64,000 bases of DNA from Bretschneidera sinensis (GCA_023935145.1 CM043698.1:69213501-69277500); one strand, 5' to 3'; positions 1 through 10,436 are shown, counted from the first letter of the stretch. Program-made: numbers and translations. The notes: generated by a model from the sequence alone, not told the origin.

Positions 1-137
1 TATGTTGGATGGGAAGGTTTTGCTTGAAAAATTAGGTGGAGAAGATATGGAAGGACCAAAAGGAAAGATCGCACCAACTAAGAAGAAAATTAGTTTTTTT
101 TGATGAGGTGTGGAGAATTTGAGCCAAGGTGGAGATT
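1..137 (+). other. 3' end of an LTR element interior, with polypurine tract
   Basis: A short open frame (2-103, 33 codons, lysine and glycine rich) ends in TGA and is followed by a purine-rich stretch (about 121-137) directly before an LTR start. This is the usual order at the 3' end of an LTR retrotransposon interior. The peptide matches no copia domain I recognise, so only the position supports the call. The rest of the element would lie left of the window. Confidence 0.4.
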
Positions 138-637
138 CGTTAGGATTTTAGCTCTAATCCTCACAAGGAAGAATTCTAATTGGTTTGGGAAAAATAGTTT
201 TCTATTTTATAGTTACTTGTTCTAGTAGAAGGAATAGTAGTAGTTTCCTATTATATTGTTGCTTGTAGAAGTACTATGATGTTGTTTTTATTTTCTTAAT
301 AGTATTAGGAAAATATCCTCTATATAAAGTGGTCATAGAAAAAGTTTGAGGTACACTAATAATTCAAATATATATTGTAAATCATAGAGATTTACAACTA
401 AAGCTACCTTGAGAGCTTTGGGTGTATTGGAATTTTGGATTATGAGATTGTCAAGGTAATAATTTTGTTTTCCCTAAAGTTGTTGTTAAGAATTAATAAA
501 ATTATAAGTTTGTTGGTGGAGTAAACAAAGAGGTTGTCGGACCACGTTAGATTATTGTGTTTGATATTTGTTTGTTTATTTGCCAATTTAATTATTATAA
601 GTTTGAGTAAGTGGATTTTAAGGGTAAAATCTTAACA
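138..637 (+). mobile_element. Copia-type 3' LTR, plus strand
   Basis: A 500-bp segment that starts CGTTAGGATTTT (the expected TG has become CG) and ends CTTAACA. It shares blocks with the reverse complement of the LTR at 875-1420, including the 'gtaaatca' and 'gagagcttt' region and the 'ttgag..ggtggattt' ending, so both belong to one divergent family. A TATA-like tatataaag lies near 320. It is joined directly to a minus-strand gag fragment at 638, which suggests this element inserted into, or recombined with, another member of the same family. Confidence 0.6.
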
Positions 638-874
638 GGATTCAACACCAAATGAATTGTGCTCATCACCCACATCAATATATCTTCCCAAACTTCTTCC
701 TTAATCTCCAGTGGCTTTGACTCTTCAATTGTTTTGTTGAGCCCATGTCGCGTCAACTCATCTTTGATGAATCTTTTCGAAAGAGAGAAATCATTATTCT
801 CATCAAATAACTCAATATCAATTTTGGTATATCTTTAGTGTTTTTGCCATCGTAATCATAGCTCTGATACCACT
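638..874 (-). pseudogene. Copia gag N-terminal fragment with primer-binding site
   Basis: Read on the minus strand from the LTR edge at 875: a primer-binding site TGGTATCAGAGC (863-874, complementary to initiator tRNA-Met), then an ATG near 850 and a decayed frame with the copia gag signature FDENNDFSL (normally followed by W-R-K) and later ESKPLEIKEEVW. A frameshift lies just after the start, and the fragment is cut off at 638 by the neighbouring plus-strand LTR. About 70 of the usual 250 or more gag residues remain. The same fragment, shorter, occurs at 33613-33700. Confidence 0.6.
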
Positions 875-1420
875 TGTTCGAATTATACTTCTTAAATCCA
901 CCTGCTCAAATTTTAGGCACAAAACACAATCATAACAGTTAAATTTGCAAAACAATAAAAAAGTAAGAATAACAATAATTAATGTAGTTTGACAACCTTT
1001 TTGCCTACATCAATTACAAATCCACTAATTTATTAATCTACAATTACAACATTTAGAAGAACAAAGTTGCAAAACTCTCACTACCTCACAATCCCCCAAT
1101 ACAACTAAAACATTCAACCTAACTCTAACTATAAATGCTTTCTCTACTTAACAACTCAAAACCCCAATATACTAAAAGCTCTCAACCTAACTTTAGCAGT
1201 AAACTCCTCTGATTTACAATGTATATTGGAATTATAAGTATGCCTCAAACCTTCTAGGATCCCTTTTATATAAAGGATAGTTTCCTTATATTATTAGGAA
1301 AAAAACAACAATACAGAAAATTGCTTCTATTCCTACCAGAATTTAACTACAAAAAAATAAGAAATCACTTCTCAAATCAATTAAAATTTTTTTTCTGAGG
1401 ATTTGAGCCAAATTCTAACA
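875..1420 (-). mobile_element. Copia 5' LTR, minus strand (copy 1)
   Basis: A 546-bp LTR, TGTTAGAATTT...TTCGAACA on the minus strand, with TG/CA ends, followed by the tRNA-Met primer site. A close copy lies at about 33706-34245. Only the 5' LTR, primer site and gag start survive; no matching 3' LTR lies in the window. Confidence 0.75.
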
Positions 1421-1545
1421 GATATTTAAGTGACACAATAAGGAAGAAATAGAAATTCAAATTATGAAACATAAAATAAAAACTTATGTAGTATATATTT
1501 TTTAATTTATAATGTCATACTAGTAAAGAAATAAAAGATCTATAC
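1421..1545. repeat. R repeat, partial unit
   Basis: Distal half of the roughly 438-bp R repeat (marker: 'attcaaattatgaaacataaa' region, then 'aagaaataaaagatctatac'). It is interrupted by the SINE at 1546 and resumes at 1801. Confidence 0.65.
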
Positions 1546-1800
1546 AAGCCAACAAGTGCTTGGTTCAGTGGTAAGAGTTCATCCACCTCACTAGAAATGC
1601 TTGAGTTCTAGTCTCGCCATAGGTGTTTGTTGGTACTAAACGTAAACTTTCATCGCAATAAGTGCGGAACGGTTCTTAGCTTTAGCCCTGACGTAGGTGC
1701 AGTGGGGACTACTCTAAATTCACTCTGTGTGTTGAGACTGCTCCCTGACAGGTATGTGGAGTAACCTACTTGCTTACCCACTTCATATACCAAAAAAAAA
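1546..1800 (+). mobile_element. tRNA-derived SINE, copy 1
   Basis: A roughly 250-bp unit with a pol III A-box-like TGGTTCAGTGG (1561-1571), a B-box-like GAGTTCTAGTCTC (1603-1615; intact GAGTTCGAGTC in the other copies) and a terminal A-run (1792-1800). It sits inside the R repeat, whose SINE-free form elsewhere reads 'gatctatacc' plus A-run. Two more copies are at 34375-34634 and 44595-44854. Tail and promoter boxes point to retroposition, but the target duplication (around 'tatac') is too short to be certain. Confidence 0.65.
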
Positions 1801-1959
1801 TATATAAATAAAAGTGATTGATTAGTTTGGTAGAGGATTAATAATTAGAATAATAAGATTAGAGTTGAACTTAAAAAAAAACAAAAAAACAGATATATTT
1901 ATCATGCGCTTTTCAAGAAAATCATTTAAGAACTTTTTTATAATAAAAGAAATCAATAC
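1801..1959. repeat. R repeat, first half of a unit
   Basis: R unit from its A-rich start to the Copia-A insertion point. It contains the hallmark 'attaataattagaataat' near 1838 and ends with the target duplication AATAC (1955-1959). The unit continues at 4955. Confidence 0.65.
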
Positions 1960-2237
1960 TGTAAAGGAAACACCTCAAGCATGTTTGCCGTGAGGATATC
2001 TTGCTATTTATAGAAATATTTACAGAGCAATATTGACGTTATAACAGAACAATTATTTGAAATTTAAAAAGTTGCTATACAAGTAAAGAATCCTCTTGAT
2101 TGTCTTTGGATTCTTCTCTTCCAGATTTATCTCCGGATTCTTCTCTAATGGATTCTAAAGAATCCTCTTGATTGTCTTCGGATTCTCCTCTTCCAGATTT
2201 ATCTCCAAATTCTTCTCTAACGGATTCTCCTCTAATA
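1960..2237 (-). repeat. Copia-A 3' LTR
   Basis: A 278-bp LTR nearly identical to 4680-4954. It contains an internal tandem duplication of about 65 bp (around 2097-2226) built on 'gattgtctt.ggattct' and 'ccagatttatct', which makes a meaningless repeated acidic open frame on the minus strand. Confidence 0.8.
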
Positions 2238-2247
2238 CCCCCCTCAA

Positions 2248-4660
2248 AGTTAGCGTGGTGGAATGTGGAAACACGCACAACTTGGTATGATCCAGAAGAT
2301 ACTGCAGTTTTGCAACCCTTTTAGTGAATACATCGGCTAATTGTAGTTGAGAGGGCACAAAAGCCAAATTGAGAACCTGTTGAGCAACAAGCTCTCTAAC
2401 AAAATGGTAGTCGACGTTGATGTGCTTAGAGTGAGATTTGGTGACAGGATTTTATGCTATAAATATGGCACTGTTGTTATCACATAGCAGTTTTGGAGGA
2501 GATGAGAGTTGGATATGTAGTTCGCGTAATAGTTGAAGTGTCCAGGAGAGTTCGACAGCTACAAATGCTAGAGCCCTGTATTCTGCCTCAGTACTGGAAC
2601 GTGCGATGGTAACTTGCTTCTTAGAACACCAAGAAATTAAATTTTGACCAAAGTAAACAGCAGAACCTGTAGTAGACCGTCGAGTATCAGGGCAATCCGC
2701 CCAATCGGCATCAGAGTAGCCAACAAGAGTTGAATAAGGATCTCGTGACAGCTGAAGACCATAGTGATAGGTGCTTTTAACATATCGTAAAATATGCTTC
2801 AAGGTATGAAAGTGATCAATAGTGGGAGCATGCATATATTGACAAATGGAATTAACATTGTAAGATAAATCTAGACATGTGAGAGTCAAATATTGCAAGG
2901 TTCCAGCCAATGAACGAAATTGTGTTGCATCTGAAAATGCTATACCAGTTGCGGAAAGACGAGAACTAACCACAAATGGTGTGGAAATTGGTTTGCAATC
3001 CACCATTTCAGTGCGAGTCAAAAGCTCTAGAGCATATTTTGCTTGACTCAGACAAAATCTTTTGTTATTGCGAATAACCTCAACACCAAGAAAATAGTGT
3101 AGATCACCCAAATCTTTCATAAAAAATTCGGTGGCAAGACGGTCAATAAGAGTACGAAGCATGGTTGGATTGTTACCAGTAATAACCATATCGTCAATGT
3201 ACAAAAGGAGATAAATAACACCATGTTGACTTTGATAGACAAAGAGAGTTGAATCTGCACGGCTCGCAAGAAATCCAAGTCCAAGCAAAAAATTGCTAAA
3301 ACACTGAAACCAAGCCCTTGGAGCTTGTTTAAGGCCATAAAGGGCACGCTGCAAACGACAAACATAATTTGGTAATTGAGGATCAATATAACCTGAGGGT
3401 TGTTCCATATAAACTTCCTTTGAAAGAAAACCATGTAGAAACGCATTTTTTACGTCAAGCTGATGAAGACGCCAACCGTGCATGACAACAAGAGATAAGA
3501 TAATCCAAATAGTAGCAGGGCAAACAACTGGACTAAAAGTCTCTTCAAAATGGATGCCATGCTTCTGAGAAAATCCTTGTGCAACAAGGCGAGCTTTGTG
3601 ATGCTTGATAGTTCCATTGGCTCGAAGTTTGGTTTTGAAGATCCACTGACAGCCGAAAATATTATGATTAGAAGGACGAGCTACCAAGCGCCAAGTATTA
3701 TTTTGTTTAAGTGCGGTAATTTCATCATCCATGGCAGAGAGCCATTCTGGATGTTTTACAGCTGATTTAAATCCGTGGGGCTCTTTAATGGCAAGATGTA
3801 CTTGAAACTATTGAGGAGTTGTCAAAGCAATTAACGAATGAATAGTGTGAGGCTTAATAATACCGTCCTTTGCACGAGTAATCATTGGGTGTGTAGAGGA
3901 AGTCGGTTGAGACGTTGAAGGAGGTATGACTTCCGATGCCATCACAGGCGAGGATGGCTGAAAAGAGACAACAGATGTGGAAAACGTTGCTACAGTGGAA
4001 GGCAGCATAAATGGCAGCAAATTGCTACTGTTGTCTGCACAAGGAGCACAAAAGATAGGAGCCTTGTGATGGATGGAAGTCACACATGAAGAAGAGTTAT
4101 GGTCACACGATGAAGAATTTTCAAGAGGATCAATAAAAGTAACGTAATCTATAGAAACCAAAGTGGGTAAACTTGAAGTAACATAAGGAAAATAATCCTT
4201 ATAAAATTGCACATGACGAGAAACATATATTCTGTTAGTGTTTTTATCCAAACACTGAAAACCTTTATGGAGAGGACTATAGCCTAAGAAAATACAAGGA
4301 ATTGAATGAGGAGACAATTTATGAGGCATATAGTCACGCAAAAACGGAAAGCAAAGGCAACCAAAAGTGCGAAGTCACGAGTAAGATGGAGCTTTACCAT
4401 ATAAAATCTCATAAGGAGTTTTCCCTTCAAGAACCGGTGATGGGAGGCGATTGATGAGATAACAAGCCGTTGAGAAGGACTCCACCCAAAGATGTAATGG
4501 AACACTAGAATGAAACATGAGGGAGAGATCAGTTTCAGTGATATGACGATGTTTTCTCTCAGCAATACCGTTTTGACTAGGAGTGTAAGGACAAGCAATA
4601 CGTTGAACTATACCACACTTATGAAGAAAAGAGGTAAAATGATTACTATTAAGGTTTTAA
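2248..4660 (-). pseudogene. Copia-A pol remnant (integrase C-part, RT, RNase H)
   Basis: Minus strand, N to C: integrase C-terminal region near 4655-4200 (motif QNGIAERKHRH, then LINRLPSPVL), a Ser/Thr-rich linker (4190-3810), reverse transcriptase (from about 3732; QLDVKNAFLHG, LYGLKQAPRAWF, the intact catalytic box YIDDMVIT near 3190) and RNase H (SDADWADCPDTRRSTTG, SSTEAEYRALA, about 2730-2560). The RT-RNase H frame is open for 426 codons (3732-2452), then one TAA interrupts it before the usual end (LADVFTK near 2330). A TGA lies in the integrase part near 4380. RT and RNase H are the best preserved of all copia fragments here, consistent with a fairly recent insertion. Confidence 0.85.
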
Positions 4661-4679
4661 CCGAAAAGCTTTGATACCA

Positions 4680-4954
4680 TGTAAAGGAAACACCTCAAGC
4701 ATGTTTGCCGTGAGGATATCTTGATATTTATAGAAATATTTACAGAGCAATATTAACGTTACAACAGAACAATTATTTGAAATTTAAAAAGCTATTATAC
4801 AAGTAAAGAATCCTCTTGATTGTCTTCGGATTCTCCTTTTCCAGATTTATCTTCGGATTCTTCTCTAATGGATTCTAAAGAATCCTCATTGTCTCCGGAT
4901 TCTCATCTTCCAGATTTATCTCCGGATTCTTCTCTAACGGATTCTCCTCTAATA
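4680..4954 (-). repeat. Copia-A 5' LTR
   Basis: A 275-bp LTR with the same ends and internal repeats as 1960-2237. On the minus strand it ends in TTTACA, directly followed by the primer site TGGTATCAAAGC (4668-4679). Confidence 0.8.
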
Positions 4955-5289
4955 AATACATTATATTGGAGAGGACATTCAAATCCCATTGGACAATGGT
5001 GGGTGTCTTTTCTATCATTGCAGTACTGTACCAAACGCAATATGACGCATTGAAGAACCTAAAGAATTAGCTGTATGTGGTGCATTAATGTCCCAACATG
5101 GATATGTAAATGATAGAATAAGAAATAGAAGTTCAAATTATGAAACATAAAAACAACTTCTGTAGTATATAGTTTTTTAATTTTCAATGTCATACCAGTG
5201 GAGAAATAAAAGATCTATACCCAAAAAATAAATAAATAATAAATAAAAGAGACTGATTAGCTAGTTAGAGGATTAATAATTAGAATAAT
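4955..5289. repeat. R repeat, continuation after Copia-A
   Basis: Resumes the R unit cut at 1959 (ATTATATTGGAGAGG), runs through 'gaagaacctaaagaattagc' and enters the next unit ('ggattaataattagaataat', 5271). Subtracting Copia-A, the period from 1838 to 5271 is 438 bp. Confidence 0.65.
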
Positions 5290-5699
5290 TGTTGGAATAG
5301 ATAGAATCCTACTAAATAACTTTGTTTCTATTTTCTAGGAGTTAGTTTTCTTATTTATCTCAACTCTCAATTATCTCATTGTAATTAGCTAAGATTATTT
5401 TGTACATATAGCCGAAAAAGGCATCATATTCAATACATCAGATATTCATTTTTTCTGAAAGTTTACATGGTATCAGAGCTTTAGGGCTTTTTTTGGAAAT
5501 TCCAAAGCCTTTATCGCTTCATTTGTTTTGGCTTTTGTAGCTGGCCATACCTCTGGCCTTTATCGCCAATTTTTTCTTCCCTTTAATCTTGCCTTCTTCT
5601 CCATCATTAACCCACCATGGCTGAAAACACCAATATGTCCACAGAAGTTCCCAATCATCGGACTTTAGGTGATCTGCAGAATATTCAAACAGTGTACAG
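5290..5699 (+). mobile_element. Copia-B 5' end, proximal duplicate (LTR, PBS, gag start)
   Basis: LTR 5290-5467 (TGTTGGAATAG...GTTTACA), primer site TGGTATCAGAGC (5468-5479), leader, and gag ATG near 5617 opening MAENTNMSTEVPNH, cut off at 5699 (..gtgtacag). It joins A-rich sequence from the start of an R unit. It repeats the 5' end of the larger Copia-B at 6205 and is one half of a local tandem duplication. Confidence 0.75.
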
Positions 5700-6204
5700 A
5701 CAAAAAAAAAATCTATAAATAAAAATGACTGATTAGTTGGCAGAGTATTAATAATTAGAATAATGAAATTAGAGTTAAACTTAAAAAAAAACAAAAAAAA
5801 AATGATATATTTATCATACACTTTTCAAGAAAATCATTTAAGAACTTTTTTATAATAAAAGAAATCAATACATTATATTGGAGAGGACGTTCAAATCCCA
5901 TTGGACAATGGTGGGTGTCTTTTCTATCATTGTAGTACTGCACCAAACGCAATATGACACATTGAAGAACCTAAAGAATTAGCTGTATGTCGTGCATTAA
6001 TGTCCCACCATGGATATGTAAATGATAGAATAAGAAATAGAAGTTCAAATTATGAAACATAAAAACAACTTTTGTAGTATATAGGTTTTTAATTTTCAAT
6101 GTCATACTAGTAAAGAAATAAAAGATCTATACCAAAAAAAATAAAAATAAAAAAGAAATAAAAGAGACCAATTAGCTAGTTAGAGGATCAATAATTAGAA
6201 TAAT
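5700..6204. repeat. R repeat units, second half of local duplication
   Basis: A-run, R unit ('attaataattagaataat' at 5752 and about 6191; period 439 bp). It lacks Copia-A at 5867, so it preserves the empty site for that insertion. Confidence 0.65.
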
Positions 6205-6389
6205 TGTTGGAAAAGATAGAATCCCACAAATAACTTTGTTTCTATTTTTTAGGAGTTAGTTTTCTTATTTATCTCAACTCTCAATTATCTCTTTGTAATT
6301 AGCTAAGATTATTTTGTACATATAGTCAAAAAAGGCATCATATTCAATACATCAGATATTCATTTTTTTTTTTTTTCTGAAAGCTTACA
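6205..6389 (+). repeat. Copia-B 5' LTR
   Basis: A 185-bp LTR, TGTTGGAAAAG...GCTTACA, very like 19992-20167 and 5290-5467. A T-run near 6363-6376 is expanded relative to the others. Confidence 0.8.
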
Positions 6390-6538
6390 TGGTATCAGAG
6401 CTTTAGGGTTTTTTCTGGAAATTCCAAAGCCTTCATCGCTTCATCTGTTTTGGCCTTTGTAGCTGGCCATACCTTTGGCCTTTATCGCCAATTTTTTCTT
6501 CCCTCTAATCTTGCCTTCTTCTCCATCATTAACCCACC

Positions 6539-6622
6539 ATGGCTGAAAGCACCACTATGCCCACAGAAGTTCCCAATCATTTGACTTCAGGTGATCTGCA
6601 GAATATTCAAGCAGTGTACAGG
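6539..6622 (+). pseudogene. Copia-B gag, first 28 codons before CACTA-1
   Basis: ATG at 6539; the frame ends ...IQAVYR at the CACTA-1 target duplication AGG. Removing CACTA-1 and one AGG gives continuous reading into 16289 (LNRKNYLKWGN), the expected copia gag motif for binding or dimerisation. Beyond that the gag is deleted and followed by stops. The N-terminus (MAESTTMPTE) matches the truncated copy at 5617. Confidence 0.75.
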
Positions 6623-6639
6623 CACTACAAGATAAATGG

Positions 6640-6990
6640 CATACGTTGGAGCTTTTTTTTAGCATATTTCGGCGCTTTAAAGTGCCAGTACCGGCGCTTA
6701 ACGTAAGTGCCGAAATATACATTTTTTTTTCTGCGCTTCTAAACGCCGCTATATTTCGGTGCTTTTAAGCGCAGCTATATTTCGGTGCTTCTAAGCACCG
6801 CTATATTTCGGCTTTTCTAAGCACCGTTATATATCGGTGCTTAGAAGCGTCGGTATATTACAAAGCTTCTAAGCAATGAAATATGGCGGCACTTAGAAGC
6901 ACTGAAATATAACGGATAAAATTATGCATATTGTGGCATTTTTAAGCACCGCAATATAGTGGCGTTTTTGCCAAATATTGACAATTTTTG
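6640..6990. repeat. CACTA-1 left subterminal repeat array
   Basis: Many direct and inverted copies of a motif of the form cggcgctt..aagcgccg with 'atatttcgg' spacers, for example at 6669, 6730, 6757, 6785 and 6835. In En/Spm elements such subterminal repeats bind the element's second protein and are needed for transposition. Here the role is inferred from position. Confidence 0.7.
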
Positions 6991-7240
6991 TGACACTTTA
7001 AAATGCCAAAATACACATGGCTTGCGTTTTTACACTATTTTGGGTTTAATATCAACACATATATATAGAGCCATGTTCTTCAATACATGTACTATCAAAT
7101 CCATAAAAATTCAAATATCAATAAAAAAGTCATTTCATTAATTTACACAAAAAACATTCATAGTTAACATATAAATTCATACATACACAACCAAGTATTT
7201 GAATGAAGTTTGAAAAATTATTTTACCATTACACTTGAAA

Positions 7241-7575
7241 TCAAATATGAGATCCTCCATTAACCAGCCGCTGTAGTAAAGACTTCAGCTCATCTATTTG
7301 GGATTGCATACTGTTCATTTGATCATCGTGCTTCGTTGTTATTTCTTGAATATGATGCTCATGCTTTTGATTGAGTTCTTCTATTTGTGCTTTCAAATTA
7401 TGTATCTCATCAGCATAAGCCCCATTGTATCCCATATCATTCCTAATTTGAGCTGAAAATCCATACATGGCTGAGGGTGTAACTCCAAACCCTTCATTTT
7501 GTATTTGTAAATTATTGCAGCATCAGAAGATCCTGAAGCAGCAACAAGTTCGGCCACACGAGCTTTAACAGTCAC
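7241..7575 (-). pseudogene. CACTA-1 second gene, last exon (coiled-coil C-terminus)
   Basis: The exon begins after TGTAG at 7576 (VTVKARVAELVAASGSSDAA) and ends at TGA 7241. The C-terminus is a coiled coil (IHNLKAQIEELNQK...IDELKSLLQRL) as in Ptta/En/Spm-type proteins. Compared with CACTA-2 (33469 onward) it lacks about 51 nt encoding the conserved IFTELMGEESSGRVRG part, and a 1-nt deletion just before puts the two halves in different frames. The conserved N-half is in one frame and MYGFSAQIRNDMGYN onward is in another, so the protein is broken here. Confidence 0.7.
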
Positions 7576-9816
7576 CTACAATTACGAAACAACAAAGATT
7601 AAACTCCCCAAAAGATTGAGTAGTTATTTGCAGCGAAAGTTATATAAAAGAAAAGTTGCTTATCAGATTTTATAGAAAAAGGGACAGAATTTCCCCTATG
7701 TTTCTATAAAACCTCATGCAAATTAAAAACAAAAATACAATCCAAACAAAATAAACCAAATAGATAAACATCCTGTGCTGATGGAGGATAAAACACCCAT
7801 AAAAAAAAAACAGCAAAAGTATAAAAAAAAAAAAGCATACTAGAATCATATATCCAAGCAGAGTATGTGATTTATAGTATCAAATTAATTAATCTAAGAA
7901 ATACCCATTGCCATCCTAATTTAATGAAACTAGTGTGGTTGCAATTGTCATGATTATAGTCTGTTTCATTGGTCTATACCAATCTGCCTGGTGGATGGAC
8001 ACATCACTCTTATATTCATCTTTAGTAACTTGTCAACATACTGCAGCCATTACAAGAAAGTTCACTTGTGGAGCAACCCTAAAGAGACCATCTAAAAGCA
8101 AAGGCAAGAAAGTTCATTGACATTTACTCTCCATATAACAGGCAGATATCTGAACCAAAAGTCAAAAACCATGAATAACTTATCATAATCACTTGCTTGT
8201 TTAATGAAAATTCAAACAAAATTTTTAGGACTTCATGGCCACTACACCATAAAAGAGCTTTAGCAGCGCTGTTAAAATTCTTCCAAAGCGGAAAAAGATT
8301 GCTGCCATACTCTACTGCAGCGATTCAGCGATATGCTGCCATAGCCATGTAGGGCAAAGAGTTTTGATAGCACTTTTAAACCCCAAAGACCATTTTATAA
8401 TATGTTGCCTTAATTCAATTGCAGTATTAGCACCCAATTTGCCGGTTTTTTTTTTGTTTTGTTTTTTTTTTTTACAGTCAAAAGCATTTTTAGCATCAGT
8501 TTTCTCTTTTCTTTTTTTATAATTTTAGCGGCAATTGTTCAATAGTTCAAAAATGCTGTAAAATCATTTTTTCAACAGCCCCTCACAGCCTCATATTTTG
8601 CTGGAATCTTACTCACGGACAACTCTTTATGACTTCTACAGTAAGGCTCTTCTACCTCACCAATAGATCCTACTCAGTTCTAAAGCATGTTAAAGGGGCT
8701 ACCTAACTTCTACAATCCATATTAAACTATCTAGAAATAATATATGACATCGTATCACACAATCAGTTTTAACAATAACAGGCCTTTTAACAATATCATA
8801 GTTCTCTTTAAATAAAAAAAAGAAAGAAAACTCTAACAGGCCTTTCGCATCTGAGTAATAGAGAGCATAAAGACAATCAAATGTTTAGCAAGTGAACCCT
8901 CAACTAAGCAATTCATTATATTCCCCATTAATTCTAATATCTAGAATGACACCCCCAATCAGATCACCTGCAGAACTATGAACTCTAATTATATGATAGG
9001 GTGCAACCTGGAACACTGGAGAAGAAACCAATTATACATACAAAGGAAAAAAAAAAGTGGGGGGCACCCATATTAAAGATCTTGTGAATTATGTGAACTG
9101 TATGAATCTTTAGCCTACAAGAGAGAGACAGACGAAAAAAATAGGATTTTGATCTCAGTCTCCAGTATGCAAAACATAACAGGAAATATCAGTCCAATTA
9201 TCAAAATTTTAACATCAAGGTTAACACTGACCAAATTGAAGAGAGCATGCACAACAATTAACAATATATTATCACTTTAAAACCACTTCAGACAAGGGAA
9301 CAAACTATCAAAACATCAACTACGATCCAAGATATGAAACGTGTAACAAGATCTGCTAGATCCTACTATTTAATTAAGACTTAAGCCTAAATAAGAAGTT
9401 GAAATAAAGAACACGAAATATTCTAATGGAATCCAATGATTTATCCAAATTTTCCGACATTATCTGTACTCCCTCCAACAATAATCCAAAAATCCATACT
9501 AAAGTTTGCAGCAACCAGGCAACAAATGAAACAAGCTTCGAAGTGTAGTTGAAGAATGAAAGAGTGAACAGAAACAATGACTCTTCAAAAGAAGAATCAC
9601 ATCATGATAAATTAAATAATTATTTATCTGAATAGCCAAAAACTGAAAATTTGAAAATTCCCCCATTCACCCACCAAGAGAAAAATGATGATCAATCACA
9701 ATAATAATCAACTAATAGCTTAGCAGCTAGCAATCTAATGCAAAATCTAGTAAATAAGAGAGAGGGAGTGAGAGAAACATGTCAAAATTAGGAATTAGGA
9801 AAAGGATAGAAGATAC

Positions 9817-9856
9817 CTTGAGCAGGCTGGGGATATGCATACTTGGGGTCACTCAT
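9817..9856 (-). pseudogene. Captured first exon of a CYSTM-family gene
   Basis: Minus strand ATG at 9856 reads MSDPKYAYPQPAQ and then meets a splice-donor-like G|GTATCT at 9817/9816. This short N-terminus resembles that of plant CYSTM (cysteine-rich transmembrane module) stress proteins, which continue with Gly/Tyr/Pro-rich sequence and a Cys-rich membrane end. No later exon is visible to the left, so only the 5' part was taken up. Upstream there is a plausible leader (9857-9960) and a TATA-like element (about 9991-10002). It lies inside the CACTA-1 intron, in the same orientation as the transposon genes. CACTA elements are known to acquire host fragments. The identity rests on 13 residues plus the splice site. 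Confidence 0.5.
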
Positions 9857-9990
9857 CTTTGCCAAACAAACAGAATAGAGCTGAATTTTTAGCTTCAAAT
9901 TGTAGAGTTAAAAAAGGAACAATGAAACTGAGTGTCTTTGCTAAGGGGAGAAGTTGATGAAATCTTTTGTTGGGTTTTCGATCAGAAGAA

Positions 9991-10002
9991 AATATTATAT
10001 AG
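9991..10002 (-). promoter_or_regulatory. TATA-like element upstream of the captured CYSTM exon
   Basis: Minus strand CTATATAATATT about 140 bp upstream of the ATG at 9856, with a purine- and pyrimidine-rich leader in between. If real, the capture brought promoter, leader and exon 1 together. Confidence 0.3.
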
Positions 10003-10436
10003 GAGTAATTAACACTGCTAGAAATCTAGTACTTTCTACACATTTTCATTGGATTTCATTTGTATTTTTACAGTGTCATAAAGTTGTTCTCTCTTTCTCT
10101 CTTGTTTTTTTTTCCCTGTTCACTCTGGCAACTAAAAACCCACTAACAAACTCATAAAATAGCTAAAAAAACTACATTTGATACCGTAAAATACCCAAAA
10201 ATATCCAGATCTGCAATTCATTTCAGTCAAACATGCTGAAAAAAACAACCTGCCTAGCTAAAAAGAGCACCATAAAGAAATGCAGTAAGTGAATAAAGCT
10301 TAATATCCTCTATTGAAAAGAAAAACTTAGCAAAAAACAAAAAGAAACGGCAACCAAATGAATAAGGCAAATTGAAAACAAAAGAACAATCAAAAGTTTC
10401 ATTCACTAACAAGTCAAATTAACGACTAACCCTTAC

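Larger units (their letters stand above)
1960..4954 (-). mobile_element. Copia-A: internally deleted copia with both LTRs
   Basis: A complete insertion of 2995 bp: 3' LTR 1960-2237, 5' LTR 4680-4954, and the 5-bp target duplication AATAC at 1955-1959 and 4955-4959. The empty site is seen at 5867 (aatacattatattgg). On the minus strand the 5' LTR is followed by TGGTATCAAAGC (tRNA-Met primer site), then directly by the C-terminal part of integrase, so gag, protease and the integrase N-terminus have been deleted. The 3' LTR is preceded by a G-rich polypurine tract (2238-2246 region). LTRs begin TATTAG instead of TGTTAG. It cannot move autonomously. Confidence 0.85.
7576..10436 (-). other. CACTA-1 long intron of the second gene
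   Basis: About 2.9 kb between exons 5 and 6. Its last 130 bp match the equivalent end of the CACTA-2 intron (33330-33468). It holds the CYSTM-like exon at 9817-9856 and, near 8240-8600, a run beginning CACTACACCATAAAAG with repeated 'agcgctgtta/tagcagcg' motifs that may be one end of another decayed transposon. Otherwise AT-rich, with no long open frame. Confidence 0.55.

Noticed and set aside
2075..2367. Two overlapping minus frames, one rich in Glu/Asp/Ser repeats
   Set aside because: The acidic frame is the tandem repeat of the Copia-A LTR, and the other is the RNase H tail running into the LTR.
8235..8600. A third CACTA element beginning CACTACACCATAAAAG
   Set aside because: No opposite terminus or target duplication was found; too decayed to call.
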